DNA of 64,000 bases. It comes from a virus. Position 1 is the stretch's first letter. Every line of letters begins with the position of its first letter. The notes beneath the pieces were generated by a model. It saw only the letters and a program-made list of their open reading frames with translations, did no database searches and was not told where the DNA came from. Positions 9,944 through 18,059 of the stretch are shown piece by piece. The DNA is taken from positions 1 through 64,000 of the IMG/VR virus record IMGVR_UViG_3300038463_000277; one strand, 5' to 3'. Position numbers and translations under genes: made by a program.

Positions 9944-11239
9944 TTACAAATTCCGAACATCGACAACAAACACGTCGCCGCGCGGCACCGCTTTGCCCTT
10001 GACCACGGTCATACCGAGCGAGCCCATGGCGTCCGAAGTGAACGCAACGAAGCTGCCCGTCTGCGAAGGAACGCCGATAGCGTTCTGCACGATGAAGCTC
10101 GGCGAGTTGCCGCTGTTAAAGGTGTGGCAGGCGCGCGAGACGACGCCCGTCTGCGCGTTGTATCCGCGTACTTCGTTCATCCACGCGCTCGTGAAGGGCG
10201 TCACTTGCGACTGACTCGTGTCCCAAAACGTTGCGTTGTCGAGCGGGTCGAACTTGCCAAAGCCGGTGTGCTGATCGCCGCAATACTTCTGCCCGTTCTG
10301 CCCCGGCAAGCCGGTGCGCGGAACAATCATGCGAGTCGCGGCGATGTTCGCGTAAGGCACTTCGAGGTACTGCCCGCCGCCCGGCCCGCCGAAATAGGCG
10401 TGCAGGTAACCCTTGGCCGCATGGCCGCCGCCAAGCATGTCGGTGAGGTTGAGCGTGGCCGTGTCCCACACAAGCGGATAGCCTTCCGCGCCGTGCGCAG
10501 GCGAGGGGCTGACAATCGCATACTGCGGGTTCGCGGTCTGCATCGCTTCGTGAATGACAAAAGGAAACGTCGTGTGCGGGGAGACCATGTTGCACGCGCC
10601 AGTGATGCCCCAATCGCCGGTAATCTGGCCCTTGGTGATGTCGAGCATCCGGTAGCCGCCGCCCGCGTGTCCGGTTTGGAACACACAGATGTTCGAGCCG
10701 CTGTTCTGCTGGCCTTCGGAGAAGCCCGCGACGAAAGTCGTATCGTCCGCCGAGACCATGAAACTCGAAGTCCACTTGACCTTGAAGCCCGCAGGCAGAC
10801 TGCCCGCAAAATCGCATACTGGTGTCGCCGTGCCGGTGTAGGACATGACGGAGCCGACCGTTTTGAACGTCAGCTTTGCGATCTTCGTGCCGATCAAGCG
10901 ATAGAGCACTGCCGGGTCGGTGCGCGAGAAACATAGGTTGCCGTCAAACTTGCCGGTGAGCTGCTTGCCTTGCAAGGTTGCCGGGTTGAACTGGATGACA
11001 ACGGAGCTGCCGCCCGTGTTCCTGACTAGGAGCAAGGTGTCGTTCGCGTTCCACAAACCGCATTCCGGCTGATCGGCGGTTTGCATGGAAGAGCCGAGGC
11101 AAGTCATGCCGTCGGTGAGGCGAACAATCTTCGTGCCGAAATCAGGGTCGGTCTGGATGGTGTTCTTGCCGGTGAGCGCGCCCCAATTCGGGAGCGGCGA
11201 GGGAAGCTGCGTAATTTTTAGATCGGTGCGGAGAGTCAT
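9944..11239 (-). CDS. Beta-propeller-like protein (TolB/WD-like blades), probable virion protein
   Basis: 431 residues with repeated beta-strand blades (SGLWNANDTLLLV, KWTSSFMVSADDTTFVAGF, FVAFTSDAMGSLG) such as occur in TolB-like or seven-bladed propellers. No signal peptide. The pattern IVRLTDG near the start is typical of TolB-like blades. It may be a surface or receptor-contacting virion protein. It separates the ATPase gene (11252-11947) from the nuclease gene of the large terminase, an unusual place for such a gene. Confidence 0.6.
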   Translation of the reverse strand: MTLRTDLKITQLPSPLPNWGALTGKNTIQTDPDFGTKIVRLTDGMTCLGSSMQTADQPECGLWNANDTLLLVRNTGGSSVVIQFNPATLQGKQLTGKFDGNLCFSRTDPAVLYRLIGTKIAKLTFKTVGSVMSYTGTATPVCDFAGSLPAGFKVKWTSSFMVSADDTTFVAGFSEGQQNSGSNICVFQTGHAGGGYRMLDITKGQITGDWGITGACNMVSPHTTFPFVIHEAMQTANPQYAIVSPSPAHGAEGYPLVWDTATLNLTDMLGGGHAAKGYLHAYFGGPGGGQYLEVPYANIAATRMIVPRTGLPGQNGQKYCGDQHTGFGKFDPLDNATFWDTSQSQVTPFTSAWMNEVRGYNAQTGVVSRACHTFNSGNSPSFIVQNAIGVPSQTGSFVAFTSDAMGSLGMTVVKGKAVPRGDVFVVDVRNL

Positions 11240-11251
11240 TGGGGGAGTCCT

Positions 11252-11947
11252 TTAGCGCTTCGTTTCAGAGTGAAACCAGCCCATGCCGTCGGAACTGACG
11301 GCGATGATCTGCTTACACACAGGTCGGACTGCGTTAAACGACTGCTCAGCCTCGGGCAAGAATGCGGCTTCGTCCATGGCGAATCCGTAGGGATGGAACA
11401 AACGAACCTGATTTTCTCCCTGCGGAACAGCCAAGATGTGCGAGCCGTTTTTTCGCTTCATCTCAACTGAGTTATCGACCACAACCGGGTTGCGTTCCTT
11501 CATCCAGTCGGGTTGACGGTTGAACAAGATGCGGCAGTAGTTAATAAGCTGCGTCGCCTTGTCCTCTTTCTCCGTCTGCATAATCCAAAAAATGTGTGGC
11601 AGCCATTGCGTCATCCATGCGATGTATCCGCAGACGAGCCACGAGGTCATCATTTCGCGCGACTTTGGAATGAAAAGCGTGTCCTGTGTGAGCATCGCTT
11701 TCATGGCGGGCACAAAGTAACTCCACGCCGGGAAGGGTGAGACCGGCTCCGTGCCCTTACTCAGCCAGTGCTGATCCTCGGTCATCGTGTGCTGGGTCAG
11801 CCACAGAAGCGGCCCCGCTTCGAACGATGCAGTGCGGCGGCTGCACTTCTCCCAAACCTCGCGCTCCGCCATCTCTTTCTTGATGAGAATGTTCATCACC
11901 ATGCCCTCGCGTTTGATCGGCGAGAGGTTCGGCGTGACTTGGCTCAC
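11252..11947 (-). CDS. Terminase large subunit, ATPase domain only
   Basis: 231 residues. This is the packaging-motor ATPase half of a large terminase: an adenine-binding region with PAWSYFVP, a deviant Walker A PKSREMMTS (94-102, as in terminases that lack the classical GK), Walker B YGFAMDEAAF with catalytic Glu (192-193) and coupling motif AVSS (216-219). The protein stops shortly after motif III (GMGWFHSETKR), exactly where the linker to the nuclease usually begins; the nuclease is at 7919-8992. The motor is expected to assemble on the portal as a ring. Confidence 0.85.
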   Translation of the reverse strand: MSQVTPNLSPIKREGMVMNILIKKEMAEREVWEKCSRRTASFEAGPLLWLTQHTMTEDQHWLSKGTEPVSPFPAWSYFVPAMKAMLTQDTLFIPKSREMMTSWLVCGYIAWMTQWLPHIFWIMQTEKEDKATQLINYCRILFNRQPDWMKERNPVVVDNSVEMKRKNGSHILAVPQGENQVRLFHPYGFAMDEAAFLPEAEQSFNAVRPVCKQIIAVSSDGMGWFHSETKR

Positions 11948-12609
11948 TTAACCCCCCTGAAAAAATTTACCGCGATGTTCGCGATGGTAAGAAGAGTTAG
12001 AATCGCGCCGATAGATAAGATGGCCCAGTGCCAGCCGTCTCGGTTGCCTACCTTGCGATCCTCGACCGAGGCCGCCGTCTTCGTGAGCGCGTCAATTTTC
12101 TCTGTCAGAACCTTGTTGACTTGCGACAACTTCTCATCCGTCGCGCGGTGCAACGCCTCGGACTCGCTGCGCGGCATTAACATGCGTTGCTGATCGCCGA
12201 GGGTGCTCCTGAATTCGTTCACACTCTCAAATCTTTTTTCTGCGGCAGTCTCCGCTTTCTGAATCGCGCGGTCGGCGGCTGCCATGGCACTCGTAACCGC
12301 TTCTTTCTGCGCCTGAAACGCCGCGTCAATCGCGGCTTTTTGCGCTATGGTTCTCTCGGTAAGCGCCTTTTCCTGCGCCTCCGAGGCAAGATCAACCGCC
12401 CGCTCATGCGCCTCGAAGGCGATGTGACTCTGTTTTTCCGCCGCCTGCCAACGCTCAATCGTGACGTGCTCTAGCGCGTCGATGCGCGTCGTTACTACGC
12501 TGGCAAGCCCCTCTATCTTCGCGAGCACGTAGGCGCGCAGCGTTTCCGTGTTCCAGATAGGAACAACCGGAGCGCCGACGCCGTTTTCTTCTGCCTCTCG
12601 CCTAATCAC
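11944..12609 (-). CDS. Long coiled-coil protein with C-terminal membrane anchor
   Basis: 221 residues. Residues about 30-185 form an Ala/Glu/Lys-rich coiled coil; residues about 195-215 (WAILSIGAILTLLTIANIAV) are one hydrophobic segment followed by a short basic tail. This resembles tail-anchored coiled-coil proteins found near terminase genes in many phages, sometimes annotated as holin- or spanin-related. It overlaps the terminase ATPase gene by ATGA. Lysis or membrane function is inference. Confidence 0.6.
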   Translation of the reverse strand: MIRREAEENGVGAPVVPIWNTETLRAYVLAKIEGLASVVTTRIDALEHVTIERWQAAEKQSHIAFEAHERAVDLASEAQEKALTERTIAQKAAIDAAFQAQKEAVTSAMAAADRAIQKAETAAEKRFESVNEFRSTLGDQQRMLMPRSESEALHRATDEKLSQVNKVLTEKIDALTKTAASVEDRKVGNRDGWHWAILSIGAILTLLTIANIAVNFFRGVK

Positions 12610-12838
12610 CGCGCTGCACGCTCGTTTCTGGAGCTGGAGCGGGAACGATTGCGGAAACCATCGTGTGAATCGCCCTCAATTGTTCCGTGTGTTGCGCCGA
12701 GACCTCGGTAGCTTTCGCGCTCCGTGTGGCTGCCATGCTCGCGGTTACAAGGTTCACCACGGCGAGCAGAGCGACCGCTAAGGGCGTCAGGAACGCGAGC
12801 CATTCGGCAGTCGATGGGATGGGCGGCGATATGATCAC
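12602..12838 (-). CDS. Small single-span membrane protein, holin-like
   Basis: 78 residues with a hydrophobic segment at about 12-32 (WLAFLTPLAVALLAVVNLV) and a polar C-terminal helix. Overlaps neighbours on both sides by 4-8 bases. Size and place next to another membrane-anchored protein suggest a holin or membrane partner, but no lysin gene is adjacent (the endolysin is at 26478). Confidence 0.5.
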   Translation of the reverse strand: MIISPPIPSTAEWLAFLTPLAVALLAVVNLVTASMAATRSAKATEVSAQHTEQLRAIHTMVSAIVPAPAPETSVQRGD

Positions 12839-13236
12839 TGCACGCTTTCCTCGGGAAAGTGCCCGTGCTCAAGGTGGTAGAGCAGGTCGGAATCGCTGCG
12901 CGCGCGCAAGTCCGCCGTGACATCGTTCACGTCGATCTGCTGTTTCGGTTTGCCTTCGCAGCGATCTACGATTTGATCCATGGCCATGAGGCGCGTCTTA
13001 TCGACCTCGGGGTCGGGATGAATCACGCAATGGTAGTAAATGTCGGCGATGCGCTCGGCGCACGTCGTCTTCGTCTCCGGGTCCATGGATGCGAGCTTCT
13101 CGCGCAAGGCGATGGTGACGAGCGTAATCATGCGCGACGCTTTGCCGGTTGGATTCGTGACGACGCCCCTCTTAAAAGGGGTTCCGCCCGGTATCGCTTG
13201 CCCTTGTACGATTCTCGGTTTCTTCGGCGTTACCAT
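12835..13236 (-). CDS. Probable small terminase subunit (DUF5681-like N-terminus)
   Basis: 133 residues from the ATG at 13236, which overlaps the TAA of the upstream gene (ATGGTAA). The N-terminal PFKRGVVTNPTGKAS segment is like DUF5681-type proteins (K/R-G...NP.G), the middle is helical, and the end has DRCEGKPKQQIDVND, a motif common in phage small terminase-type proteins that recognise packaging DNA. It lies at the head of the packaging genes. Assignment is moderate because no pairwise comparison was run. Confidence 0.55.
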   Translation of the reverse strand: MVTPKKPRIVQGQAIPGGTPFKRGVVTNPTGKASRMITLVTIALREKLASMDPETKTTCAERIADIYYHCVIHPDPEVDKTRLMAMDQIVDRCEGKPKQQIDVNDVTADLRARSDSDLLYHLEHGHFPEESVQ

Positions 13237-13454
13237 AGACTTTTGAGCCACTCGACCCACGCATTTTTGTGCGGGGTCTTCTCGACGAGTTCGTTCGGAT
13301 CGAGTTCGAGGTCAACCGCCAGCGGTTCGGCGGGGATTTCCGGCGCGCCGACTACTTCAAGCTCCAGATTCACGCGATGAAGCTCGGGCGCGACCGCGAC
13401 GACCTTCGTCACCTTGACCTTTTTGACCGTGGCCTTTTTCTTTTTTTGTGCCAT
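13230..13454 (-). CDS. Small Lys-rich then acidic protein
   Basis: 74 residues from ATG 13454 (a longer upstream frame would run through the terminator and the next gene). Residues 4-22 are Lys/Val-rich; the rest is acidic. It lies just downstream of a terminator hairpin and overlaps the small-terminase-like gene. Function unknown. Confidence 0.5.
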   Translation of the reverse strand: MAQKKKKATVKKVKVTKVVAVAPELHRVNLELEVVGAPEIPAEPLAVDLELDPNELVEKTPHKNAWVEWLKSLW

Positions 13455-13465
13455 GAGGCTCCAAT

Positions 13466-13492
13466 AAAAAGGGAGAGCGCGAACGCTCTCCC
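13466..13492 (-). terminator. Rho-independent terminator after the Ig-like gene
   Basis: A perfect 9-bp stem (13471-13479 with 13484-13492) with a 4-nt loop, followed on the minus strand by TTTTTATT (13470-13463). It lies 24 bp after the stop of the Ig-like gene and 12 bp before the ATG at 13454, so it limits leftward read-through into the packaging genes. Confidence 0.8.
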
Positions 13493-13515
13493 CCCAGAAC
13501 AACAAACCGGGCTTG

Positions 13516-13866
13516 TTACTGCTCGGTGACCTGAAAGCCGCTCGCGCCGCCCGATACAACGTCAATCGGGTTGCCGCTGCCGCTGATCGCGGTGCCGCTC
13601 GCCAGAGTCGCCGAGACGGTGATGACTGCGCCAGTGACAAGCACGGGTGGGGTTGCCGGGGCGACGGTGGCGGTCAAACCGCTCGCGTCGGTCGCGACGG
13701 GCGTAACCGTGACGCCGGGGTCGCTCGAAGTCCATGAAGGGGTCGAGGTTCCGGTCGGCAGCGTGGTCGCGAGTCCGGCAGCATCCTGCGGGGTAGCAGT
13801 TGCGAGGGCGGTGCCGTTGTCGAGAAGCTGGAAATCGACGCTTGCTTTTGCGATTACTTTGCTCAT
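13516..13866 (-). CDS. Ig-like beta domain protein, possible capsid decoration protein
   Basis: 116 residues, Thr/Ala/Val/Gly-rich, with the strand pattern of a bacterial Ig-like (Big_2-type) domain: PSWTSSDPGVTVTPVATDASGLTATVAPA, then a closing strand VITVSATLASGTAI. No signal peptide. A strong terminator follows it, so it may be expressed at a high level, as decoration proteins are. Binding partner unknown. Confidence 0.6.
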   Translation of the reverse strand: MSKVIAKASVDFQLLDNGTALATATPQDAAGLATTLPTGTSTPSWTSSDPGVTVTPVATDASGLTATVAPATPPVLVTGAVITVSATLASGTAISGSGNPIDVVSGGASGFQVTEQ

Positions 13867-13895
13867 GAAATTTCTCCTAATGGTTTTGGGTTGAG

Positions 13896-14090
13896 TTACC
13901 GCTGCGTTTGAAACGTCACACCAAAGCCAACGGGTAACGGGGGGATGAGAATGCGCAGGATTTCTTGTAACTGCCCCTGCACATCGACGATGAGTAAATT
14001 CTGTGCGGCGAGAGCCTTCTGTAACTTCTCTTGCCCGGCGAGTAACTCTTGCAGCTCGCGCTGAAACGGTAGTTGAAGCGGGGATTCCAT
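13896..14090 (-). CDS. Short coiled-coil protein
   Basis: 64 residues, Leu/Gln-rich heptads over residues 8-48 and a Pro-rich hydrophobic end. No recognised family. Possibly an oligomerisation or chaperone peptide in the late operon. Confidence 0.45.
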   Translation of the reverse strand: MESPLQLPFQRELQELLAGQEKLQKALAAQNLLIVDVQGQLQEILRILIPPLPVGFGVTFQTQR

Positions 14091-14094
14091 AGCC

Positions 14095-14313
14095 CTACCC
14101 TTCGTTGTTAATTACGTTGTCGATCACGAGCACGCCGCCGCTGTGAATGTAGTAACCGCCAGCGGGATAAGTCGTCGCGAGATAGAGCCCTAGTTGTTTT
14201 TGCGCGTTCGCCTGCGTGTCGGACGCAACGCATAAGTCGCCGGGGGGCGCGGAAGCGACTCCCAACTTCTTGTGAACTAAAAACTTGTAGACTTTCAAAA
14301 GCGGTTGCGCCAT
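14095..14313 (-). CDS. Small unknown protein downstream of the peptidase gene
   Basis: 72 residues from ATG 14313, which lies just after the stop of the papain-like gene. A longer in-frame extension exists but would overlap the peptidase gene. Sequence has KVYKFLVHKKLG and a C-terminal GGYYIHSGGVLVIDN, probably a small alpha/beta protein. Function unknown. Confidence 0.5.
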   Translation of the reverse strand: MAQPLLKVYKFLVHKKLGVASAPPGDLCVASDTQANAQKQLGLYLATTYPAGGYYIHSGGVLVIDNVINNEG

Positions 14314-14315
14314 TT

Positions 14316-15089
14316 CTATGCCCTCCAAGGTCGTCCGGTATGGACAACCCAAAGATCGGTATCCGGTGAGGCGATGACTTGGAACGGCATCCAGAAATAG
14401 CCCTTCTGCCCCCATGCAGTGCCCCAACTGTTCTGAATCAGCGCCAGCTCTTTCGGCGCGTCATAGCCGAGACAAAGGGTCTCGTGACCGCCGTCCAGTC
14501 GTTCGCCCGGCTTCGGGATCGGCATGATGCCGGTGTCCGCAACCTGCTGCGACATGAATGACTCATAGACCGTGAAGCCAACCGTGACCGGCCACGGCGA
14601 GGGGTCAGACAAGCAAGTCATGAAGTCGTCGAGGTTCGCGATTCGGTGGTAGGCACCCGTCTTGTACTTGAGGGCGTTCGCCGCTTGTTCCGGCGTCGGG
14701 ATCGTGAAGACGCCCGGCTTGTAGGGATAGAGCGCCGCCTCGCAGCATCCGAGCGCGGTGAGCTGCGCTGCACCCGAGCGCGGCATCGCGCCGTCGTCGT
14801 TCGGGTAAGAGCCTTCGGCGCGCAGCTCCTCGACATAGAGGCACTGCGGGCTCAAGATCGGCGATGACTTTTCGTAGCGCCGCGCAATCCACTCGCGCGC
14901 CGAAGAAAAAGCGTGCCCGGTGCAACTGCCTTCGTCGCCCTGATCCTTGATCGGGCCGCCCCATGGGCGCGTATCGACGTACTGCACAATGGGACGCGCG
15001 GGCGATGCGGCGCGATAGAGCCGGTCGCGCACGTCATGAACGTCGCGCTTCGCTCCGAACTTGCGACCTTGCACTAAGGGGAAATTCAT
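14316..15089 (-). CDS. Papain-like (C1 family) cysteine peptidase
   Basis: 257 residues. The C1 peptidase signature is complete: oxyanion-hole Gln50 and nucleophile Cys56 in KDQGDEGSCTGHA, catalytic His202 in GGHETLCLGYD, and Asn220 in IQNSWGTAWGQKGYFWMPF. The short N-terminus (about 35 residues) leaves no room for an inhibitory propeptide and shows no signal peptide, so it may act in the virion or host cytoplasm. It overlaps the lipoprotein gene upstream by ATGA-type coupling. Possible roles are processing of virion proteins, peptide-bond lysis or attack on host proteins; none is proven. Confidence 0.8.
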   Translation of the reverse strand: MNFPLVQGRKFGAKRDVHDVRDRLYRAASPARPIVQYVDTRPWGGPIKDQGDEGSCTGHAFSSAREWIARRYEKSSPILSPQCLYVEELRAEGSYPNDDGAMPRSGAAQLTALGCCEAALYPYKPGVFTIPTPEQAANALKYKTGAYHRIANLDDFMTCLSDPSPWPVTVGFTVYESFMSQQVADTGIMPIPKPGERLDGGHETLCLGYDAPKELALIQNSWGTAWGQKGYFWMPFQVIASPDTDLWVVHTGRPWRA

Positions 15090-15703
15090 TTAATGGCGTA
15101 TGCCTTCTGCTCCGCTGGGAGCTGCCGATTGAAGTCAGCCTTGAACTGCGCGACGCTGCGCATCTTCGGCGTGGCGTTGATGAGCTTGGTGTCGGGGATC
15201 GCCGAGCGTTTCGCGCGCATCTCTTTCGAGCTGGCGGGCGCGGGGAGCTGCGTGCCGAAGCCCATGAGGGTCGAAACGATGACTTGCAGCAAGCCCTCGA
15301 CAAGCGTCGCCGTGCTTCCGGCTGGCAGGTTGAGGTTCGACCAAAAAAGTTGGATGTTGGTTTCGGCGTCGGCGACGACGGTAGAAATCTTGCCGAGTAG
15401 CGTCGCCTTGTCGGCGGCGGGCGCGGCTTGGTAATCCTGCACCGCGACGGTCACATCCGCGAAAGCTGCTTTCACGGCAGTGATAAGCAACTGCACTGCG
15501 GTGCCGGTGCCGAGCGGAAGGACGCCAGCGCCCGCGAGCAGGTTCACCACTGCCGTGAATCCTTGTAGCCCGACGGGCACGTATTTCTCGATGGCGGCAA
15601 AGATGTTGCCGCAGCTCGCAACGCCGAGGAAACTGCCAGCGGCGGCGATGGTCACGGCGGCTTTGGCGATGCTGGTTGCGAACGCTCTGCGATTCAAATT
15701 CAT
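15086..15703 (-). CDS. Exported lipoprotein with twin-arginine-like signal
   Basis: 205 residues from ATG 15703 (preceded by GGGAG). The N-terminus has NRRAF (residues 4-8), a hydrophobic stretch and a lipobox-like GVASC with Cys31, as in Tat- or Sec-exported lipoproteins of diderm bacteria. The body is an Ala/Val-rich helical bundle with a C-terminal Lys/Arg-rich part. A phage lipoprotein may sit in the periplasm and block superinfection; that is inference. Confidence 0.65.
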   Translation of the reverse strand: MNLNRRAFATSIAKAAVTIAAAGSFLGVASCGNIFAAIEKYVPVGLQGFTAVVNLLAGAGVLPLGTGTAVQLLITAVKAAFADVTVAVQDYQAAPAADKATLLGKISTVVADAETNIQLFWSNLNLPAGSTATLVEGLLQVIVSTLMGFGTQLPAPASSKEMRAKRSAIPDTKLINATPKMRSVAQFKADFNRQLPAEQKAYAIK

Positions 15704-15713
15704 AAGTCTCCCT

Positions 15714-16448
15714 TCACTGCAAAACCCGGACACTGTAAAACTCGGCGGCGGGTGTCCCCGCGCTGACGGCGCACACTTCAACCGTTACCGTGTTCGCGGC
15801 GGTCACGCTCGCATCGACCTTGAAACTCGCGCCCGGCAGACTGCCATCGGTTGCACTGGCGACGGCTGGCATCCCAACGGTCGCGCCGGTGATGGTTGCG
15901 GTTCCGACCGCGCACGCTCCGGCTGCGAGCGCGGACCCGCCGATATTCGTGCTCGTTCCCGCAAGCGATTGCACTGCCGGGGGGATTGGAGCGACGGGGC
16001 GAAGGTCAGAAACACAATTCGTAATGACAGACACGGTGCAGGCAACGGCGGCGTCCACGGTGAACGTGGTATTGCTCTCGATCTGATAGGTGTAAGCGGG
16101 ACCGGCAACGCCGTTGAAGTAGGGCGTGATGCGCCAGCGCGAAAGCCCGAGGGTCGCGCCGCAAGTAATTTGATCGTTACCGAAAAGCGAAGTGGAATAA
16201 ACCCCGCTCGAATTGGTGTGAACGTCGAAGGGCACGAAGGCGACGAGGCTCGCCCCGGTGACGCGGCCCATGTTGCCGCCGCAATAGGTGAGTTCGAAGC
16301 GCGCGAAGGTATTCAGCGCGGGCGTGCCTGCGGGAGTTTGCAGAGTGCCGGTGACAGTCGCCGGGGGTGTGGTCGCGGCATGGGCCACGGGCAGCAAGAG
16401 CATGGCGATGGCGGTGCGCAGCAAGTAGGTCTTCCAGCGCATTACCAT
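15714..16448 (-). CDS. Secreted beta-rich protein with signal peptide
   Basis: 244 residues. A typical signal peptide (basic start RWKTYLLR, hydrophobic AIAMLLLPVA, cleavage after AHA at about residue 24) precedes a Thr/Gly/Ala-rich beta protein: a first domain (TVTGTLQTPAGTPALNTFARFELTYCGG) that resembles fibre or carboxypeptidase-regulatory domains, and a C-terminal Ala/Thr-rich domain. It is followed by the lipoprotein and peptidase genes. A signal peptide is unusual for a tail protein. Confidence 0.6.
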   Translation of the reverse strand: MVMRWKTYLLRTAIAMLLLPVAHAATTPPATVTGTLQTPAGTPALNTFARFELTYCGGNMGRVTGASLVAFVPFDVHTNSSGVYSTSLFGNDQITCGATLGLSRWRITPYFNGVAGPAYTYQIESNTTFTVDAAVACTVSVITNCVSDLRPVAPIPPAVQSLAGTSTNIGGSALAAGACAVGTATITGATVGMPAVASATDGSLPGASFKVDASVTAANTVTVEVCAVSAGTPAAEFYSVRVLQ

Positions 16449-16774
16449 GACGCTCCGCCCGGCACGAGTTGCATGACCGGCATCCCGAGCCCGCTCGGGA
16501 CTCGCTTCCAGCTCCGCGAGCGTTCAATCACGAGCATCCGGCCCTTCGAAATCCAGCGGACATCGCAGAGCCGCACGGGCACGGTTTCCATGCCGCGCAC
16601 TCCGCCTGTCAGAACGACAACACTGTCGTTCACCATCTCGTTCGCGAGCCTTCGGGAAATGTGGTGGTGATGGCGGCAGTCGGATACTGCGCCGTGCATT
16701 TCGAATGCAGAGGCTTGCTTAGGAGTCAGGATGCAGACGCCGTTGCTGTGCATTGATTGGGGTAGTAGGGGCAC
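16442..16774 (-). CDS. Unknown protein, first gene of the left late cluster
   Basis: 110 residues with a GTG start at 16774, or 103 with ATG at 16753; neither has a convincing Shine-Dalgarno site. Contains a His run (HHHH near 36) and strands VVVLTGGV and GRMLVIERSRSWKRV. Overlaps the secreted protein gene by 7 bases. Not recognised; its end may be partly dispensable. Confidence 0.4.
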   Translation of the reverse strand: MPLLPQSMHSNGVCILTPKQASAFEMHGAVSDCRHHHHISRRLANEMVNDSVVVLTGGVRGMETVPVRLCDVRWISKGRMLVIERSRSWKRVPSGLGMPVMQLVPGGASW

Positions 16775-17026
16775 CTACGGCGTAGGCGCACCCGGACGCG
16801 GTTGAAACTGAGGATGGTCGGCTCGCGCAAGCCGGACTGATTGGAAGACCCGAGGTCTCTCAGTGCTTCCGAACTACCAAAGAGGTGCCGAGGTGTGATC
16901 GGCACCCTCTGCGGTTCTAGAGTGGGCTACCTCTGGCGAAATAGCAAGAGCTAAGTTCCGCCAGAGGTTCACCCACTCTTTTCGGCCCACACTCTGATAA
17001 CCGCGTAGAGGCTGTAAAGAAGTTTA
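16775..17026. other. Gene-free structured region with two stable hairpins
   Basis: No convincing reading frame. Two hairpins are visible: 16881-16891 with 16899-16910 (11 bp with one bulge) and a compound stem in which 16919-16926 pairs with 16972-16979 and 16929-16938 with 16959-16968 (18 bp around a small internal loop, 20-nt apical loop). A short T run follows on the plus strand. It could be a structured leader RNA of the leftward late operon or a factor-dependent termination site. Confidence 0.4.
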
Positions 17027-17491
17027 CTACTGAACCGTCGTGGCGGGCTCCGGTTGTCGCGGACCCGGCGCAGGCGGCGCATTCGGTTTTGGGTTGAAGA
17101 GCGGAGTCGCCTCGGTGATCACATCCGAAACGGCCACAGTGCCGGAACTGACTTTGTAATGGGGCCGGTCGTAGATGTGACTGCGCTCGCTGTCATAACT
17201 GGATTCGCGCCGATGGGGATCGGGCGGAGCGTTCGGGCCAACGAGGCGGGGCTTGGGGTTGTTCGGGTCCGGGGCTGGGGTAGCTGGGTCGTGCGGATCG
17301 TGTGGGGCGTTCGGGCCGAGCCCGGTGCCGTGGCGTGCTTCAATGTGCTTGATGAGGAGCTGCTTCGCATCGCCCTCGCTCGTGCCGAGCACATGGGCGC
17401 GATAGCCGCCAGAGGGTTCGTTGCCAAGGTTGTAGGAGAAAGTGAAAACGTGAAGCGGTTTCGGCTTGCCGTCCTTCGTTGGTTCTGTCAT
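17027..17491 (-). CDS. Pro/Asp-rich unknown protein
   Basis: 154 residues from ATG 17491, chosen because GAGGAGG lies 6 nt before it. The first ~60 residues look globular (PLHVFTFSYNLGNEPSGGYRAHVLG with an alpha/beta pattern); the rest is Pro/Asn/His-rich linker with two PNAPxDPH-type repeats. Function unknown. Nothing larger than 100 bp lies between it and the next gene. Confidence 0.5.
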   Translation of the reverse strand: MTEPTKDGKPKPLHVFTFSYNLGNEPSGGYRAHVLGTSEGDAKQLLIKHIEARHGTGLGPNAPHDPHDPATPAPDPNNPKPRLVGPNAPPDPHRRESSYDSERSHIYDRPHYKVSSGTVAVSDVITEATPLFNPKPNAPPAPGPRQPEPATTVQ

Positions 17492-17594
17492 CTGACCCTC
17501 CTCGGGGCATACGCCTCCGAGGGTAGAGCTGTACCTCGGGGAAAGCAAGGGGAGAAATGAAAGGGGCGGGGGAGAGTACCCCCCCTCCTCAAGG

Positions 17595-17948
17595 TCAGGC
17601 TTTCTTTTTCTTCATGAAGCCGGGCAGCTCGCCGCGATCCTTGCGGGCTTGCGCCGTGGCCCTTCCCGAGATGCTGCGGCGGCGCGTGGTCAGTGAATCA
17701 CGCTGCGACGCGACGGCGTTCGTCACCTTCGCAGGCATATAGAGCCGCACCGTTCCATCGCGGTCGATCTGTTCGACGAAGACGGTATCGCCCGCTTCCT
17801 CGCGCGCGGTCTGGATGATATAGGTCTTCGTCGAGCCCGTCATCTTCTCCACGTACTTGATGGTTGAGGGTTTGGTCATGAGGGCGTTGCCGTCCTTCAT
17901 GGCCGCATAGAGCCGGTCGTACTCGTTTGTCTTTTGGAATTCGTCCAT
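17595..17948 (-). CDS. Small basic unknown protein
   Basis: 117 residues; start supported by GAAAGG 9 nt before ATG. A beta-rich centre (KTYIIQTAREEAGDTVFVEQIDRDGTVRLYM) is followed by a very basic C-terminus ending in KKKK, which may contact nucleic acid. No family recognised. A 110-bp spacer without a frame separates it from the next coding segment. Confidence 0.5.
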   Translation of the reverse strand: MDEFQKTNEYDRLYAAMKDGNALMTKPSTIKYVEKMTGSTKTYIIQTAREEAGDTVFVEQIDRDGTVRLYMPAKVTNAVASQRDSLTTRRRSISGRATAQARKDRGELPGFMKKKKA

Positions 17949-18059
17949 TGGTATTTTCCTTTCGAGCTACATCCATTATTTCATGGCGTTCTCGGCGGGA
18001 CACACGTTTCAACCAATATCCATGGGGTTGCGAGCGAGGTCGCGTTGACAGGAAGGGAG

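Noticed and set aside
15480-16670. 396-codon plus-strand open frame
   Set aside because: Runs antisense across two leftward genes with signal peptides and known coupling; composition is Arg/Gly-rich shadow.
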